From positions 310,001 to 374,000 of the forward strand of contig NZ_LAQP01000004.1 in NCBI RefSeq assembly GCF_000971965.1: 64,000 nt of DNA, given 5' to 3'. Shown here piece after piece: positions 45,104 through 56,653 of the stretch. How positions within the stretch are numbered: position 1 is the first letter of the stretch; every line of letters starts with the position of its first letter. Below the pieces are notes generated by a model, which saw nothing but the letters and a program-made list of their open reading frames with translations, was not told where the DNA came from and did no database searches. A program made the position numbers and the translations under genes. The stretch is from Paenibacillus wulumuqiensis (GTDB lineage Bacteria > Bacillota > Bacilli > Paenibacillales > Paenibacillaceae).

Positions 45104-45135
45104 ACCGGAGTCTGCATTGCAGCTCCGGTTTTTTT
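45104..45135 (+). terminator. Terminator of the stalk-domain gene
   Basis: ACCGGAG plus CTGCA (45104-45116) pairs with TGCAG plus CTCCGGT (45118-45129), with one bulged T, followed by seven Ts. Confidence 0.82.
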
Positions 45136-45237
45136 ATTTGTTCAGGCCGGGTTGCATGAAATCAGAATCACCTTTAGAATCAGAATGATCGACTCAAAAT
45201 AGGGTGAGAATAATTCGGCAATATCCCTGTTTTGGTG

Positions 45238-45257
45238 TATAATAGTTATTATTACGA
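45238..45257 (+). promoter_or_regulatory. zur promoter with candidate Zur box
   Basis: TATAAT at 45238-45243 is a perfect -10. It is followed at once by TAGTTATTATTACGA (45243-45257), which matches the Zur consensus TCGTAAT-N-ATTACGA fully in the right half and at five of seven in the left. This suggests zinc-dependent autoregulation. Confidence 0.45.
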
Positions 45258-45316
45258 ATAAAATAAACGATGGTTAGAATATAAAATAGCTGTAACCATG
45301 ACAGGAGGAACAACTC

Positions 45317-45862
45317 ATGCTGTCTACTGAGGAAATTATTAATATTATGTCAAAACAGGGACTGCGGATTACCGATCAGCGCCGTACGCTCGCCAAATTG
45401 TTTGCGGAAGCGCCCGGGTATCTGACAGCCAAGGATGTCTACGAATATATGGGACAAAAATACAGCGGGCTCAGTTTTGATACGGTATACCGCAATCTGC
45501 GGGTGATGCAGGAGCTGGGTGTGCTTGAGCAGATTGTATTCGAAGATGGCGTTAAATTCAAAAGCCATTGCAGCCAGGATCATCATCACCATCATATGAT
45601 CTGCCTGCAGTGCGAGAAAACGTATCCGATCGCTTTTTGCCCGATGGATATGACAGATATGCCGGACCAGTTCGAAGTGATTCGCCACAAGTTCGAAGTA
45701 TTTGGTTATTGCAAGGACTGTCGGATGCAGCTGGGCAATCTGCCCACAGATGCACAGTCTGCTGACGGCAAGGGTGGAGATGGTAAAGAAGGACCTGCAC
45801 TGCATCTGAAAACAAGCGCGCCTGCTTTGGAGACGGAATATGCGGCAGGAAAAAGCCAGTGA
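45317..45862 (+). CDS. zur: Fur-family zinc uptake regulator
   Basis: A 181-residue metalloregulator. The winged helix spans residues 1-85 with [40 protein letters not shown] and [20 protein letters not shown]. The metal domain has [31 protein letters not shown] and GYCKDCRMQ; two CxxC pairs bind structural zinc. The His run and 'CPMD' match B. subtilis Zur rather than Fur or PerR. A 40-residue low-complexity tail (about 140-181) is longer than usual. Zur represses zinc uptake and zinc-free ribosomal protein genes. It overlaps yidD by four bases, so the two are coupled. The ribosome binding site is AGGAGG. Confidence 0.88.
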   Translation: MLSTEEIINIMSKQGLRITDQRRTLAKLFAEAPGYLTAKDVYEYMGQKYSGLSFDTVYRNLRVMQELGVLEQIVFEDGVKFKSHCSQDHHHHHMICLQCEKTYPIAFCPMDMTDMPDQFEVIRHKFEVFGYCKDCRMQLGNLPTDAQSADGKGGDGKEGPALHLKTSAPALETEYAAGKSQ

Positions 45863-46179
45863 ATAAGCCACAAAAATGGAGCCGCCGCGCAGTGCAGGTG
45901 CCGATCCATATCTACCGCAAATTTATCTCTCCGCTCAAGCCGCCGAGCTGCCGCTTTTATCCGACCTGCTCCCAGTATGCGCTGGAAGCGATAGAGATTC
46001 ACGGAGTGCTCAAGGGCAGCCTGCTGGCAGCGATACGGATCGGCAAATGCCATCCGTTTCATCCGGGAGGAATCGATATGGTGCCTCCTGCCAGAGAGCG
46101 CAGGAAGCGAACGACTGAATCGACAGCAGTCTCTTCCTCACAGGAGCCGGAGCTAATGCAGAACCGCCGTAATGCTTGA
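45859..46179 (+). CDS. yidD: Membrane protein insertion efficiency factor YidD
   Basis: A 106-residue small peripheral membrane protein. It starts at GTG 45859, overlapping the zur stop. Conserved motifs are [40 protein letters not shown] and [19 protein letters not shown], with the three invariant cysteines. In other bacteria it assists YidC-dependent insertion. The last 30 residues are an unrelated Arg/Ser-rich tail. It is linked to zur, a common arrangement in Paenibacillus. The next transcript starts with a T-box leader. Confidence 0.93.
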   Translation: MNKPQKWSRRAVQVPIHIYRKFISPLKPPSCRFYPTCSQYALEAIEIHGVLKGSLLAAIRIGKCHPFHPGGIDMVPPARERRKRTTESTAVSSSQEPELMQNRRNA

Positions 46180-46235
46180 CAGCTTCCGTGAGAATTAGGT
46201 ATATTCAATTACACAAGTCATATATACGTTTCCAG

Positions 46236-48641
<2,406 letters not shown>

Positions 48642-48679
48642 AATCGATGGGCCGATAAACAGGCAGTTATCATAACCGG

Positions 48680-48726
48680 AGAACCTTCAATGCATAGGCT
48701 TTGCGGCAGCATTGAAGGTTCTTTTT
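48680..48726 (+). terminator. Terminator of metS
   Basis: AGAACCTTCAATGC (48680-48693) pairs with GCATTGAAGGTTCT (48709-48722), followed by TTTT. Confidence 0.87.
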
Positions 48727-48861
48727 ATGGTGAAAAAGTCTGTTAAAACTTGCCAAGCTGTCTACATTCCATGTATGATTATTGAATGAATTATGTGCCA
48801 GATACGTATTATGCGGCACCTGTATGACAAATAAGAACGTGTAGGTTAAAGGGGGAGCAAG

Positions 48862-49287
48862 ATGCCAACGCCCAGTATGGAAGACTATTTGGAGCGCATC
48901 TATAAGCTGATTGATCAGAAGGGGTATGCGCGTGTATCGGACATTGCGGAGGGATTGGAAGTTCATCCTTCATCCGTAACGAAGATGATCCAGAAGCTGG
49001 ATAAGGATGAATACCTGATTTATGAGAAATACCGCGGACTGGTACTGACCAGCAAAGGAAAAAAGATGGGCAAGCGTTTGGTGGACCGCCATCAGCTGCT
49101 GGAAGATTTTCTCGGAATTATTGGTGTAAATCCTGACTATATATATAAGGACGTTGAAGGCATCGAGCATCATCTGAGCTGGGACTCCATTACCCAGATC
49201 GAGACGCTGGTGGAATATTTCCGCCGCGATCCGGAACGGGTAGCTGAGCTGCAAAGACTGCAAAATGAGCTGATTAGCGATTCATAG
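48862..49287 (+). CDS. mntR: Manganese-responsive repressor MntR
   Basis: A 141-residue DtxR-family regulator that represses manganese uptake when Mn2+ is bound. It closely follows B. subtilis Mnt[21 protein letters not shown] with metal ligands Asp8 and Glu11, [20 protein letters not shown] (helix-turn-helix), [20 protein letters not shown], and [20 protein letters not shown], which contains the remaining Glu and His ligands; His77 is in DRHQLLEDF. The ribosome binding site is AGGGGGAG. It is monocistronic. Together with the riboswitch-controlled TerC at 18.8 kb it shows manganese homeostasis. Confidence 0.95.
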   Translation: MPTPSMEDYLERIYKLIDQKGYARVSDIAEGLEVHPSSVTKMIQKLDKDEYLIYEKYRGLVLTSKGKKMGKRLVDRHQLLEDFLGIIGVNPDYIYKDVEGIEHHLSWDSITQIETLVEYFRRDPERVAELQRLQNELISDS

Positions 49288-49290
49288 GGC

Positions 49291-49323
49291 AGACATCTGT
49301 CGATTATCTGGCAGATGTCTTTT
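49291..49323 (+). terminator. Terminator of mntR
   Basis: AGACATCTG (49291-49299) pairs with CAGATGTCT (49312-49320), followed by TTT. Confidence 0.82.
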
Positions 49324-49466
49324 ATTTTGTCCGCAACTTTTGGATACAGAATCGGTCTAATGAAGTAGGGTTATTTAGCCGATCAGAACATATAGAAGCA
49401 TAGTCGTTGAAGAAGCATGGAAGCCAAGTCAAAGGAAAAGTTAAAAGATTTACTGGAGGTACATGA

Positions 49467-51095
49467 ATGAAACTTTATCGGTATTTATCATTATTTCTTG
49501 CTATGGTCGTTGTTTTTCCTCTGGTGAGCAGTACATTGTACGCCGCTGATACCAACATCAAAATCGTGCTGGATGGCAAAACGATTCAGGGAGATGCTGC
49601 TCCGTATATCACCAAGGACACCAATGTTACCATGGTCCCGCTGCGTCTGATCAGTGAAAATCTGGGCGCAGGCATCGCCTGGGATCAGCAAAAAAGTGAA
49701 GTCACAATCACTCATGGTGAAGACAAGCTGGTATTAACAGCCGGGCAGCCTACTGCTGAAGTGAACAACAAGCAGGTGGCACTGGATACTTCGGTACAGA
49801 TCAAGGGCGGTCGTGTGATGGTTCCGCTGCGCTTTATCGGTGAAGGTCTTGGTCTGGGAGTCAACTGGAACCAATCCACACAGACCGTAACGCTGACAAG
49901 TGCAGGCGGCGCAAATTCCACTACAGGCAGCACAAGCGGCAAAGGAAGCACGCTCAATGCTTCGCCTTCCGGCACCACATCCGGCAGCCCATCGGCTGCC
50001 AAAGAACTGCGCGGTGCCTGGATCTCCACCGTATTCAATCTGGACTGGCCAAGCAGCTCCAATGCAGCCAAGCAAAAGCAGGAATTCTCCAAAGAGTTGG
50101 ATGATCTGAAAGCGATGGGTATGAATGCAGTATTCGTACAGGTTCGCCCTTCCGGCGATGCGCTGTATCAATCAGCAACTATGCCATGGTCGAAGTTTCT
50201 GACTGGCACACAGGGCAAAAATCCGGGTTACGATCCGCTGGAATACATGGTAGCCGAAGCGCACAAGCGCGGCATGGAGCTGCACGCCTGGTTTAATCCT
50301 TTCCGCGCGACTACCGATTCCAAGACGGCTACACTGGCATCCAATCATGTGGTACGTCAGCATCCCGACTGGGTCATTTACTTTGACGGCAAATATTATA
50401 TCAATCCGGGTGTCCCGGCAGCCCGTCAATCAATTATCGATACCATTATGGAAGCTGTTAATAATTATGATATTGATGGTGTTCATCTGGATGATTATTT
50501 CTACCCGTCATCCGAGACATCTGCCAAGAAATTTAACGATGACAAAGCATATACAGCTTATAAAGGCAGCTACACAAGCAAGAGTGAATGGAGACGCGCC
50601 AATATTAACAGCTTTGTCCGTGATCTGGGCAAATCCATTCATGCGTCCAAGCCTTCTGTACGCTTCGGGATCAGCCCGTTCGGCGTATGGCGCAACAAAT
50701 CCAATGACGTGACCGGCTCCGATACCAAAGCTGGCGTAACCGCGTATGACAGCATGTATGCCGATACACGTACATGGATCAAAAATGGCTGGATCGATTA
50801 TATCGCTCCACAGGTATACTGGAGCTTCTCCCTGCCAGCCGCTCATTACGACAAAGTCGTAGACTGGTGGGTTAATGAGACCAAGAACACTGGCGTAGAT
50901 CTGTATATCGGCCATGCCATCTACAAGATCAATACACCGGAAATTGGCTGGAATATATCCAACGAGATTATTAACCAGCTAAAGTATAATGCCAAATACA
51001 GCAACATCAAAGGCAGCATTTTCTTCAGCTACAAAGACCTGAAAAAGAATCCGCTCGATATTGTCAGCAAGCTGCGTTCTTATTGGGGACAGTAA
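49467..51095 (+). CDS. Secreted GHL10-type glycoside hydrolase with stalk domain
   Basis: A 542-residue exported protein. Residues 1-27 are a signal peptide (ending STLYAADT). Residues 30-150 are a copper-amine-oxidase-type stalk domain with two repeats, TMVPLRLISENLGAGIAWDQ and VMVPLRFIGEGLGLGVNWNQ. After a Ser/Thr/Gly linker (150-185) the catalytic-type TIM barrel begins KELRGAWISTVFNLDWPSSS and includes MGMNAVFVQVRPSGDALYQS, GMELHAWFNPFRAT, YDIDGVHLDDYFYP and IDYIAPQVYWSF. This matches the YngK/GHL10 family (DUF187), thought to act on peptidoglycan. The ribosome binding site is GGAGGT. It is monocistronic. Confidence 0.88.
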   Translation: MKLYRYLSLFLAMVVVFPLVSSTLYAADTNIKIVLDGKTIQGDAAPYITKDTNVTMVPLRLISENLGAGIAWDQQKSEVTITHGEDKLVLTAGQPTAEVNNKQVALDTSVQIKGGRVMVPLRFIGEGLGLGVNWNQSTQTVTLTSAGGANSTTGSTSGKGSTLNASPSGTTSGSPSAAKELRGAWISTVFNLDWPSSSNAAKQKQEFSKELDDLKAMGMNAVFVQVRPSGDALYQSATMPWSKFLTGTQGKNPGYDPLEYMVAEAHKRGMELHAWFNPFRATTDSKTATLASNHVVRQHPDWVIYFDGKYYINPGVPAARQSIIDTIMEAVNNYDIDGVHLDDYFYPSSETSAKKFNDDKAYTAYKGSYTSKSEWRRANINSFVRDLGKSIHASKPSVRFGISPFGVWRNKSNDVTGSDTKAGVTAYDSMYADTRTWIKNGWIDYIAPQVYWSFSLPAAHYDKVVDWWVNETKNTGVDLYIGHAIYKINTPEIGWNISNEIINQLKYNAKYSNIKGSIFFSYKDLKKNPLDIVSKLRSYWGQ

Positions 51096-51167
51096 GGACT
51101 GCATACAGAGATAGACAGAAGATATGAAAAGATAACCAAAGAGCATTTTCAGAGATAGAGAAGATTT

Positions 51168-51207
51168 AATCAAAATCCCCGCTGCATCTACAGCGGGGAT
51201 TTTGATT
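51168..51207 (+). terminator. Terminator of the GHL10 gene
   Basis: AATCAAAATCCCCGCTG (51168-51184) pairs perfectly with CAGCGGGGATTTTGATT (51191-51207). Confidence 0.85.
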
Positions 51208-51246
51208 TGGAGACAGCCGGCATGCAAGACTTATAGACAATAAAAG

Positions 51247-51307
51247 AAACTCCAGCAATCATTTGCAGCAGGTGAACTGCTTCCATGTGATCGCTGGAGT
51301 TTTATTT
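51247..51307 (-). terminator. Terminator of the yqhQ-yqhP pair
   Basis: AAACTCCAGC (51247-51256) pairs with GCTGGAGTTT (51293-51302), with an inner GCAG/CTGC stem. A and T runs flank both sides. Convergent genes lie on each side. Confidence 0.65.
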
Positions 51308-51339
51308 AACAGAATTCATAGTTTCGCTGCCGTTTCCAA

Positions 51340-51759
51340 CTAGTGATACTTTGGCAGTTCCTCATCATCCTTGCCTTTGTTGCCCTGAATGACCTGAAAT
51401 GGATAATTCTTTTTCGGTTTGCTGCTGCCGGAGCCTGTTGTGCTGCGGCCCGTTGGACCGGTTTTGGCAAAAGGAGAAGGTTTGGATACATTTTTGTAAT
51501 TGCCTTGCTGTGCTTTGACTTTTGCCATAGTGCGGGCAGAAGGCTTGATTTTCGGCTGTTTGCGTCCAGCGCCGCTGTAAGCGGGAGAGGAACGCAGCAG
51601 CATAATTGCAATAACCAGAATGACTACCGTCACAATCAGTCCGCCCCAGTTAAAGGTAGCAGGCATAAATATCATTTGGTAGATGTTCTTGACCAACCCA
51701 ATCACCGCCAACAGTATCGCAACGACAAAAACAATAATTTGAGCAGGTGACTTTCTCAT
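51340..51759 (-). CDS. yqhP: SA1362/YqhP family small membrane protein
   Basis: A 139-residue protein with two N-terminal membrane helices: QIIVFVVAILLAVIGLV (about 8-24) and GGLIVTVVILVIAIML (about 38-55). A basic, glycine/serine-rich cytoplasmic tail follows, ending YPFQVIQGNKGKDDEELPK. It has the same place beside yqhQ as B. subtilis YqhP. The function is unknown. The start is ATG 51759, nine bases after AAAGG; an ATG three codons upstream overlaps that site. It follows yqhQ by five bases and is co-transcribed with it. Confidence 0.75.
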   Translation of the reverse strand: MRKSPAQIIVFVVAILLAVIGLVKNIYQMIFMPATFNWGGLIVTVVILVIAIMLLRSSPAYSGAGRKQPKIKPSARTMAKVKAQQGNYKNVSKPSPFAKTGPTGRSTTGSGSSKPKKNYPFQVIQGNKGKDDEELPKYH

Positions 51760-51764
51760 GTTTA

Positions 51765-52757
51765 TCATCCTTTCACAGGGTCAGGAGCAGCTTCAGGTAC
51801 TACCGATGGTGAAGACGCACGGGCGAGCTGCGTATCCAGCTCGCGCATCCGGTTAAAGGAAGCGATCGAGACTTCCAGCTGATCCAGCGTTGGTTCTTTG
51901 GTGGTCAGCAGCTGCAGCCACAGACCCGGGTAACCGAGATAGCGCAGCACCGGAATATCACGCAGACTGTTGGTGAATTTGAGGAATTCAAACGAGACGC
52001 CGATCACAACAGGCAGCAGGACAATCCGCTGGAGAATCCGTTCGCCCAGTCCGTCCCAATGGAAAAAGGAATAAATAATTACGCCGATAATGACCGTCAG
52101 GATAATGAAGCTGCTGCCGCAGCGGTAATGCAGACGGCTGAACTTTTGCACACTTTCCGGTGTCAGTTCCGCTCCATTTTCGAAAGCGGTGATCACTTTG
52201 TGTTCGGCTCCATGATACTGGAACAGGCGCTTGATCATCGGCGTCTGGGAGATTGCCCACAAATAGACGAGCAGCAATATGATTTTAATAACACCTTCCA
52301 GCAGATTGTGCAGGAAAAGGTTATGGAACAGATTTTTGAATAGCAGGCTTTCCAGTACAGCAGGTACAAGGGTAAAGATCAGCTTGCCGACCACAAGCGA
52401 CAGGACGCCGACAACCGCTACACCGAGAATCATGCTGAGACTTGTTTTGGACTCTTCTTTTTTCTTTTGCTGCGCGTATTCTTCCGGGTCCATCTGATCT
52501 TCGGAATAGGCATCTGCAGCATAATTGAGATGTTTGGAGCCTTTGGCGCTGGAATCAATCAGACTGATAATACCGCGCAGAAGCGGAATGCGGCGCAGTG
52601 TACGCACCCAGGGTTTGTCTTCTCTGGGAACTTCCAGATAGGTGATCTCACTATCTTTGCGTCTTACGGCGGTTACGTTGACGTGCTTTCCGCCAAACAT
52701 GACGCCTTCGATTACAGCCTGGCCGCCATAGCTGACTGGAGTGGATTGTTTTGGCAA
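51765..52757 (-). CDS. yqhQ: DUF1385 family membrane protein YqhQ
   Basis: A 330-residue membrane protein with about five helices after residue 110. DUF1385 hallmarks are SYGGQAVIEGVMFGGKHVNV near the N terminus, LRRIPLLRGIISLIDSS, LFQYHGAEHKVITAFENGAE and RLHYRCGSSFIILTVIIGVI. Its function is not established; the family includes metal-like (His/Glu) motifs. The start is TTG, with GGGTGA eight bases upstream. It heads a two-gene minus-strand unit with yqhP. It lies opposite papA as in Bacillus, which supports the assignment. Confidence 0.92.
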   Translation of the reverse strand: MPKQSTPVSYGGQAVIEGVMFGGKHVNVTAVRRKDSEITYLEVPREDKPWVRTLRRIPLLRGIISLIDSSAKGSKHLNYAADAYSEDQMDPEEYAQQKKKEESKTSLSMILGVAVVGVLSLVVGKLIFTLVPAVLESLLFKNLFHNLFLHNLLEGVIKIILLLVYLWAISQTPMIKRLFQYHGAEHKVITAFENGAELTPESVQKFSRLHYRCGSSFIILTVIIGVIIYSFFHWDGLGERILQRIVLLPVVIGVSFEFLKFTNSLRDIPVLRYLGYPGLWLQLLTTKEPTLDQLEVSIASFNRMRELDTQLARASSPSVVPEAAPDPVKG

Positions 52758-53033
52758 GTAAGGTCACCCTTCCGTTATTCTTCATCATTCGCATGATGAT
52801 TTCGCGTATTCCGATACCAGTATAAAGTAAAAAATGAACTGGTACAGCAGCCTTTGCAGAACAGAAATGCTGCTACTCATATTGTAGCGGATTTTACGTA
52901 TCTTTACCAGAATATGCATGGCGGGAGCTGTAAAAGTGAATTATTTAACTGACTATTCTCAAAAATGTGCAGGGTATGGTAAAATAATCTCTGGCTATTT
53001 GCAAGACAGAACGGAGCGAAGGGGAGAGGTTCA

Positions 53034-54110
53034 ATGAGTACAGCACGTTTAAACAAATTGCGTCAGGCCATGAAGGAACGCCAGCTTGAAGCGATGTTCA
53101 TCACAAGCAGTGTCAATCGCAGGTATTTGACCGGATTTACCGGTTCGGCAGGCTATGTTATTGTGACGGCAGAACAGGCTTACCTGTTAACAGATTTTCG
53201 TTACATGACACAGGCACCTGAACAGGCGGCAGCGTTCACTGTGGCCGAGCATGCTCCAAACGTAGTGGATACTATCAAAGAACTGCTTTCCAACTGGGGC
53301 ATACGTTCTATCGGATTTGAACAGGATCAGGTACCTTACAGCAGATATGCCGCCTACAAACAGCATCTGGCTCCGGTGGAACTCGTTCCGGTCTCCGGCA
53401 TGCTTGAAACCATCCGTAACTTTAAGGATGCTGAAGAAATTGCCATTATCGAACAGGCAACCGCTATCGCTGACCGTACGTACGACCATATCCTGAGCTA
53501 CATCAAGCCAGGCGTTACCGAGAAAGAGCTGGAGCTTGAAATGGAATTTTTCATGCGTCGTCAGGGAGCTTCCGGTCCTTCGTTTGAGACAATTGTCGCC
53601 TCCGGTGTACGTTCGGCTCTGCCGCACGGAGTGGCCAGCGATAAGCCGATCGGTCATGATGAATTTATTACGTTTGATTTTGGTGCCATCTATAACGGAT
53701 ATGTATCCGATCTCACACGGACGGTATTTGTCGGCACACCTTCCGACAGACACCGTGAAATCTATAATGTAGTGCTGGAATCCCAGCTGCATACGCTGCA
53801 GCATCTCAAACCGGGAATGACCGGCAGGGAAGCGGATGCTCTTTCCCGCGACATTATTACAGCACATGGTTATGGAGACGCCTACGGTCACAGCGCTGGT
53901 CACGGCATTGGTCTGGAAGTCCATGAAGAGCCCCGCCTGTCCAAGCTGAGTGATACCGTACTGCAGCCGGGTATGGTCGTTACCGTAGAACCAGGCATTT
54001 ACATACCTGGATTTGGCGGCGTACGTATTGAGGACGATGTGCTGATTACCGAAGACGGTATCCGCATCCTGACTCATTCCAGCAAACAGTTCACGATTTT
54101 ACCGGTCTAA
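53034..54110 (+). CDS. papA: Xaa-Pro aminopeptidase (M24B)
   Basis: A 358-residue cytoplasmic metallopeptidase that removes N-terminal residues before proline. The N-terminal domain runs to about residue 125 (RRYLTGFTGSAGYVIVTAEQ). The pita-bread catalytic domain has DEFITFDFGAIYNGYVSDLT with the two metal aspartates, GHSAGHGIGLEVHEEPRLSK with the metal histidine, MVVTVEPGIYIPGFGGVRIE with glutamates on both sides. It corresponds to B. subtilis YqhT. The ribosome binding site is GGGGAGAGG. It is followed by efp after a 293-base gap, which has an imperfect hairpin (AGGCTGCATGGA/TTCCGTGCAGCCT, about 54188-54230) and may have a promoter. Confidence 0.94.
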   Translation: MSTARLNKLRQAMKERQLEAMFITSSVNRRYLTGFTGSAGYVIVTAEQAYLLTDFRYMTQAPEQAAAFTVAEHAPNVVDTIKELLSNWGIRSIGFEQDQVPYSRYAAYKQHLAPVELVPVSGMLETIRNFKDAEEIAIIEQATAIADRTYDHILSYIKPGVTEKELELEMEFFMRRQGASGPSFETIVASGVRSALPHGVASDKPIGHDEFITFDFGAIYNGYVSDLTRTVFVGTPSDRHREIYNVVLESQLHTLQHLKPGMTGREADALSRDIITAHGYGDAYGHSAGHGIGLEVHEEPRLSKLSDTVLQPGMVVTVEPGIYIPGFGGVRIEDDVLITEDGIRILTHSSKQFTILPV

Positions 54111-54403
54111 GCAGCTTCTTCCTGTTATTAGCAGGATCATGAGGAATGCTTGCCGAATAAAATAAACTGGGATCAACGAGATGAACAGGCTGCATGGATC
54201 AAGCTTGCATAAGCAGATTCCGTGCAGCCTAAAGTGTCCGGTGGTCACAGAGTTTAACCCTTAACAGAATATCCTGTAGATTATAGGGTATAGTACAATA
54301 TATAGGCAGTCTGCCGGACAGGCCTTTTTTGGAACCGTTCGGCTCTACAGATAGGCATATATTGTATCGAACTTGGCTTTACCATATATGAGGAGGCGTT
54401 ATT

Positions 54404-54961
54404 TTGATTTCAGTTAACGATTTTAAAACAGGTTTGACCGTAGAAGTGGAAGGCAACATCTACTCCGTTATTGAATTCCAGCACGTAAAACCAGGTAAAG
54501 GTGCTGCATTCGTGCGCTCCAAGCTCAAAAACCTGCGTAACGGTAATATCGTTGAACGTACATTCCGTGCAGGTGAGACGATTGCCCGTGCACAAATCGA
54601 AAACCGCGGCGTACAATACCTGTATGCAAGCGGCAGCGAGCACGTATTCATGGATAACGAGACTTACGATCAATTTGAGCTGAACGAAAGCCAGCTGGAA
54701 TGGGAACTCAAATTCCTCAAAGAAAACATGACTGTTAACATTGTTAGCTACCAGGGCGAAATCCTCGGAATCAACCTGCCAACATCCGTTGAGCTGGAAG
54801 TTACTGAGACAGAGCCAGGTATCAAAGGAAATACTGCTACAGGTGCGACGAAGAGTGCAACAATGGAGACTGGCCACACGGTTCAGGTTCCTCTGTTCAT
54901 CAACCAGGGCGACAAACTGATTATTGATACCCGCGAAGGTAAATACGTATCCCGCGCGTAA
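54404..54961 (+). CDS. efp: Translation elongation factor P
   Basis: A 185-residue factor that relieves ribosome stalling at consecutive prolines. It starts at TTG (GGAGG is upstream) with [20 protein letters not shown]. The modified lysine is in [16 protein letters not shown] (Lys32). Three beta-barrel domains follow, ending [20 protein letters not shown]. Post-translational modification (5-aminopentanol in B. subtilis) would be at that lysine; its enzymes are not in this window. The gene is in the Bacillales position after papA. In Bacillus, spoIIIA genes come soon after; here a kinase gene does. Confidence 0.97.
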   Translation: MISVNDFKTGLTVEVEGNIYSVIEFQHVKPGKGAAFVRSKLKNLRNGNIVERTFRAGETIARAQIENRGVQYLYASGSEHVFMDNETYDQFELNESQLEWELKFLKENMTVNIVSYQGEILGINLPTSVELEVTETEPGIKGNTATGATKSATMETGHTVQVPLFINQGDKLIIDTREGKYVSRA

Positions 54962-54993
54962 TGATCTGCAAATCGGCGACTTCGCCATAATAG

Positions 54994-55042
54994 ATAAAGG
55001 CTGTTCCTTCCTCCTCCAGCAGGGGGACAGGGACAGCTTTTT
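54994..55042 (+). terminator. Terminator of efp
   Basis: AAGGCTGTTCC near 54997 pairs with GGGACAGCTTT near 55033, with G-U pairs, followed by Ts. Confidence 0.65.
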
Positions 55043-55215
55043 CTCTATCAATCAATGGATGTCTAAAATTTGCGGTAGTACTTAGTGCGTTGTCGTATTA
55101 TACTGGTAAAGACTAAGCATTTTCATGCATTAAAATGCATAACATGCTGGATACGCTGTTCAATCCGGGCTGCGGCCTTGCTGTATGCCTGTATCAAGTA
55201 GGGAGTGAAGAGGTC

Positions 55216-56469
55216 TTGGCTTTGTACGTGATGAAGTTCGGCGGGAGCTCCGTCGGTGATATTGAGCGCATGCAACGTGTAGCAAAGCGCATTATTGAAA
55301 AGCAGGATGAAGGTCATCAGTGCGTCGTTGTCGTCTCGGCAATGGGCGATACAACCGATGATCTGATCGATCAGGCACGGCTGCTGAATCCGAATCCACC
55401 TGCACGGGAAATGGATATGCTGATGACAGTTGGCGAGCAGATTTCCATTGCCATGCTGTCGATGGCGATTCATCAGCAGGGACGTGAAGCCGTATCCTTT
55501 ACCGGGTGGCAGGCAGGCTTTGAGACGGAAGCGGAACATGGCCGGGCGAGAATTACAGCCATTCGTCCCGAACGGGTGCTGAATGCGCTGGATGCCGGAA
55601 AAGTCGTTGTCGTAGCCGGTTTTCAGGGGACGACGGCAGACGGAGAGATTACTACATTCGGACGCGGCGGCTCCGATACGACGGCCGTTGCTCTGGCAGC
55701 AGCGATTCAGGCAGATACGTGCGAGATCTATACGGATGTCGATGGCATCTACTCGACCGACCCGCGTATCGTCAAATGCGCACGCAAGCTGAGCGAAATC
55801 TCTTATGATGAAATGCTGGAACTGGCTAATCTCGGCGCAGCCGTATTGCATCCGCGCGCAGTGGAATATGCCAAACACAACAACGTGCGCCTCGTCGTAC
55901 GGTCCAGCTTTAACTATAATGAAGGAACTGTGGTGAAGGAGGAAGCAAGCATGGAACAGGGAGCGGTAGTCAGTGGAATCGCTTACGATAAAAATGTGGC
56001 GCGGATTACAATCAGAGGGGTCAACGACCTGCCTGGTGTACTCGCCAAAATGTTCGGTGAACTGGCATCCGCCAAAATCGACGTGGATATTATCGTACAG
56101 AGCGGTGTCATGAACGGCAAAGCGGACTTTTCCTTTACCGTCAGCCTCGAAGACCGTCTTGGCGCGCTGAATGTAATTGAAAACATCGGCGGTGAGCTTC
56201 CTTACGATGAAGTGACTTCCGAAGTTGATCTGGTCAAAGTGTCCATTGTCGGTGCAGGCATGGTCAGTCATCCGGGTGTTGCCGCGCAGATGTTCAAAGC
56301 GATTTCCGATCAGGGTGTCAGCATCAAGATGGTCAGCACTTCCGAAATCAAGGTATCCTGCGTTATTGAAGCAGGCAGGCTGAACGATGTTGTATCTGCG
56401 CTGCATACGGCATACGGTCTGGATACCGAGGAACAGGCATTTGTCGGCGGACCGCAGGATCGTCGCTAA
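55216..56469 (+). CDS. lysC: Aspartate kinase (aspartokinase II alpha chain)
   Basis: A 417-residue enzyme that phosphorylates aspartate, the first step toward lysine, methionine, threonine and diaminopimelate. The kinase domain has MKFGGSSVGDIERMQRVAKR, VVVVSAMGDTTDDL, FQGTTADGEITTFGRGGSDT and YTDVDGIYSTDPRIV. Two ACT domains follow from residue 265 (ITIRGVNDLPGVLAKMFGEL; VKVSIVGAGMVSHPGVAAQM), which bind lysine. The start is TTG 55216 with GGGAG 11 bases upstream; the frame is open further upstream but without conservation signals. An in-frame internal start at 55951 gives a beta chain. No lysine riboswitch was seen upstream. Confidence 0.93.
   Translation: MALYVMKFGGSSVGDIERMQRVAKRIIEKQDEGHQCVVVVSAMGDTTDDLIDQARLLNPNPPAREMDMLMTVGEQISIAMLSMAIHQQGREAVSFTGWQAGFETEAEHGRARITAIRPERVLNALDAGKVVVVAGFQGTTADGEITTFGRGGSDTTAVALAAAIQADTCEIYTDVDGIYSTDPRIVKCARKLSEISYDEMLELANLGAAVLHPRAVEYAKHNNVRLVVRSSFNYNEGTVVKEEASMEQGAVVSGIAYDKNVARITIRGVNDLPGVLAKMFGELASAKIDVDIIVQSGVMNGKADFSFTVSLEDRLGALNVIENIGGELPYDEVTSEVDLVKVSIVGAGMVSHPGVAAQMFKAISDQGVSIKMVSTSEIKVSCVIEAGRLNDVVSALHTAYGLDTEEQAFVGGPQDRR
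55951..56469 (+). CDS. lysC: Aspartokinase II beta chain (in-frame internal start)
   Basis: ATG 55951 lies at codon 246 of lysC, eight bases after AAGGAGG. It would give a 172-residue protein beginning MEQGAVVSGIAYDKNVARIT and consisting of the two ACT domains. In B. subtilis aspartokinase II is an alpha2-beta2 enzyme whose beta chain is translated from an internal start at the equivalent place (near codon 246). The conserved ribosome binding site makes the same arrangement likely here. Confidence 0.75.
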   Translation: MEQGAVVSGIAYDKNVARITIRGVNDLPGVLAKMFGELASAKIDVDIIVQSGVMNGKADFSFTVSLEDRLGALNVIENIGGELPYDEVTSEVDLVKVSIVGAGMVSHPGVAAQMFKAISDQGVSIKMVSTSEIKVSCVIEAGRLNDVVSALHTAYGLDTEEQAFVGGPQDRR

Positions 56470-56506
56470 TTTCTGGATATAAAGCCAATATTATATAGGT
56501 TTATTC

Positions 56507-56549
56507 AAGGCGGGAACATCATTTTAAAGAAGATCTTCCCGCCTTTTTC
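56507..56549 (+). terminator. Terminator of lysC
   Basis: AAGGCGGGAA (56507-56516) pairs with TTCCCGCCTT (56536-56545), followed by TTT. Confidence 0.85.
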
Positions 56550-56653
56550 ATGAATATGCTATAATACATAGCGTTATGTGAAACTACCCCTAACTGAGTG
56601 TTTTACATTATACTCAGCTTACAGGCAACGAAGCCAAAGGAGTGAATTAATAG

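Noticed and set aside
54188-54230. Hairpin between papA and efp as a terminator or riboswitch
   Set aside because: Stem is imperfect and there is no T run or known aptamer signature; left as a note only.
54961-55216. Lysine riboswitch before lysC
   Set aside because: The gap is too short after the efp terminator and none of the L-box signatures are present.
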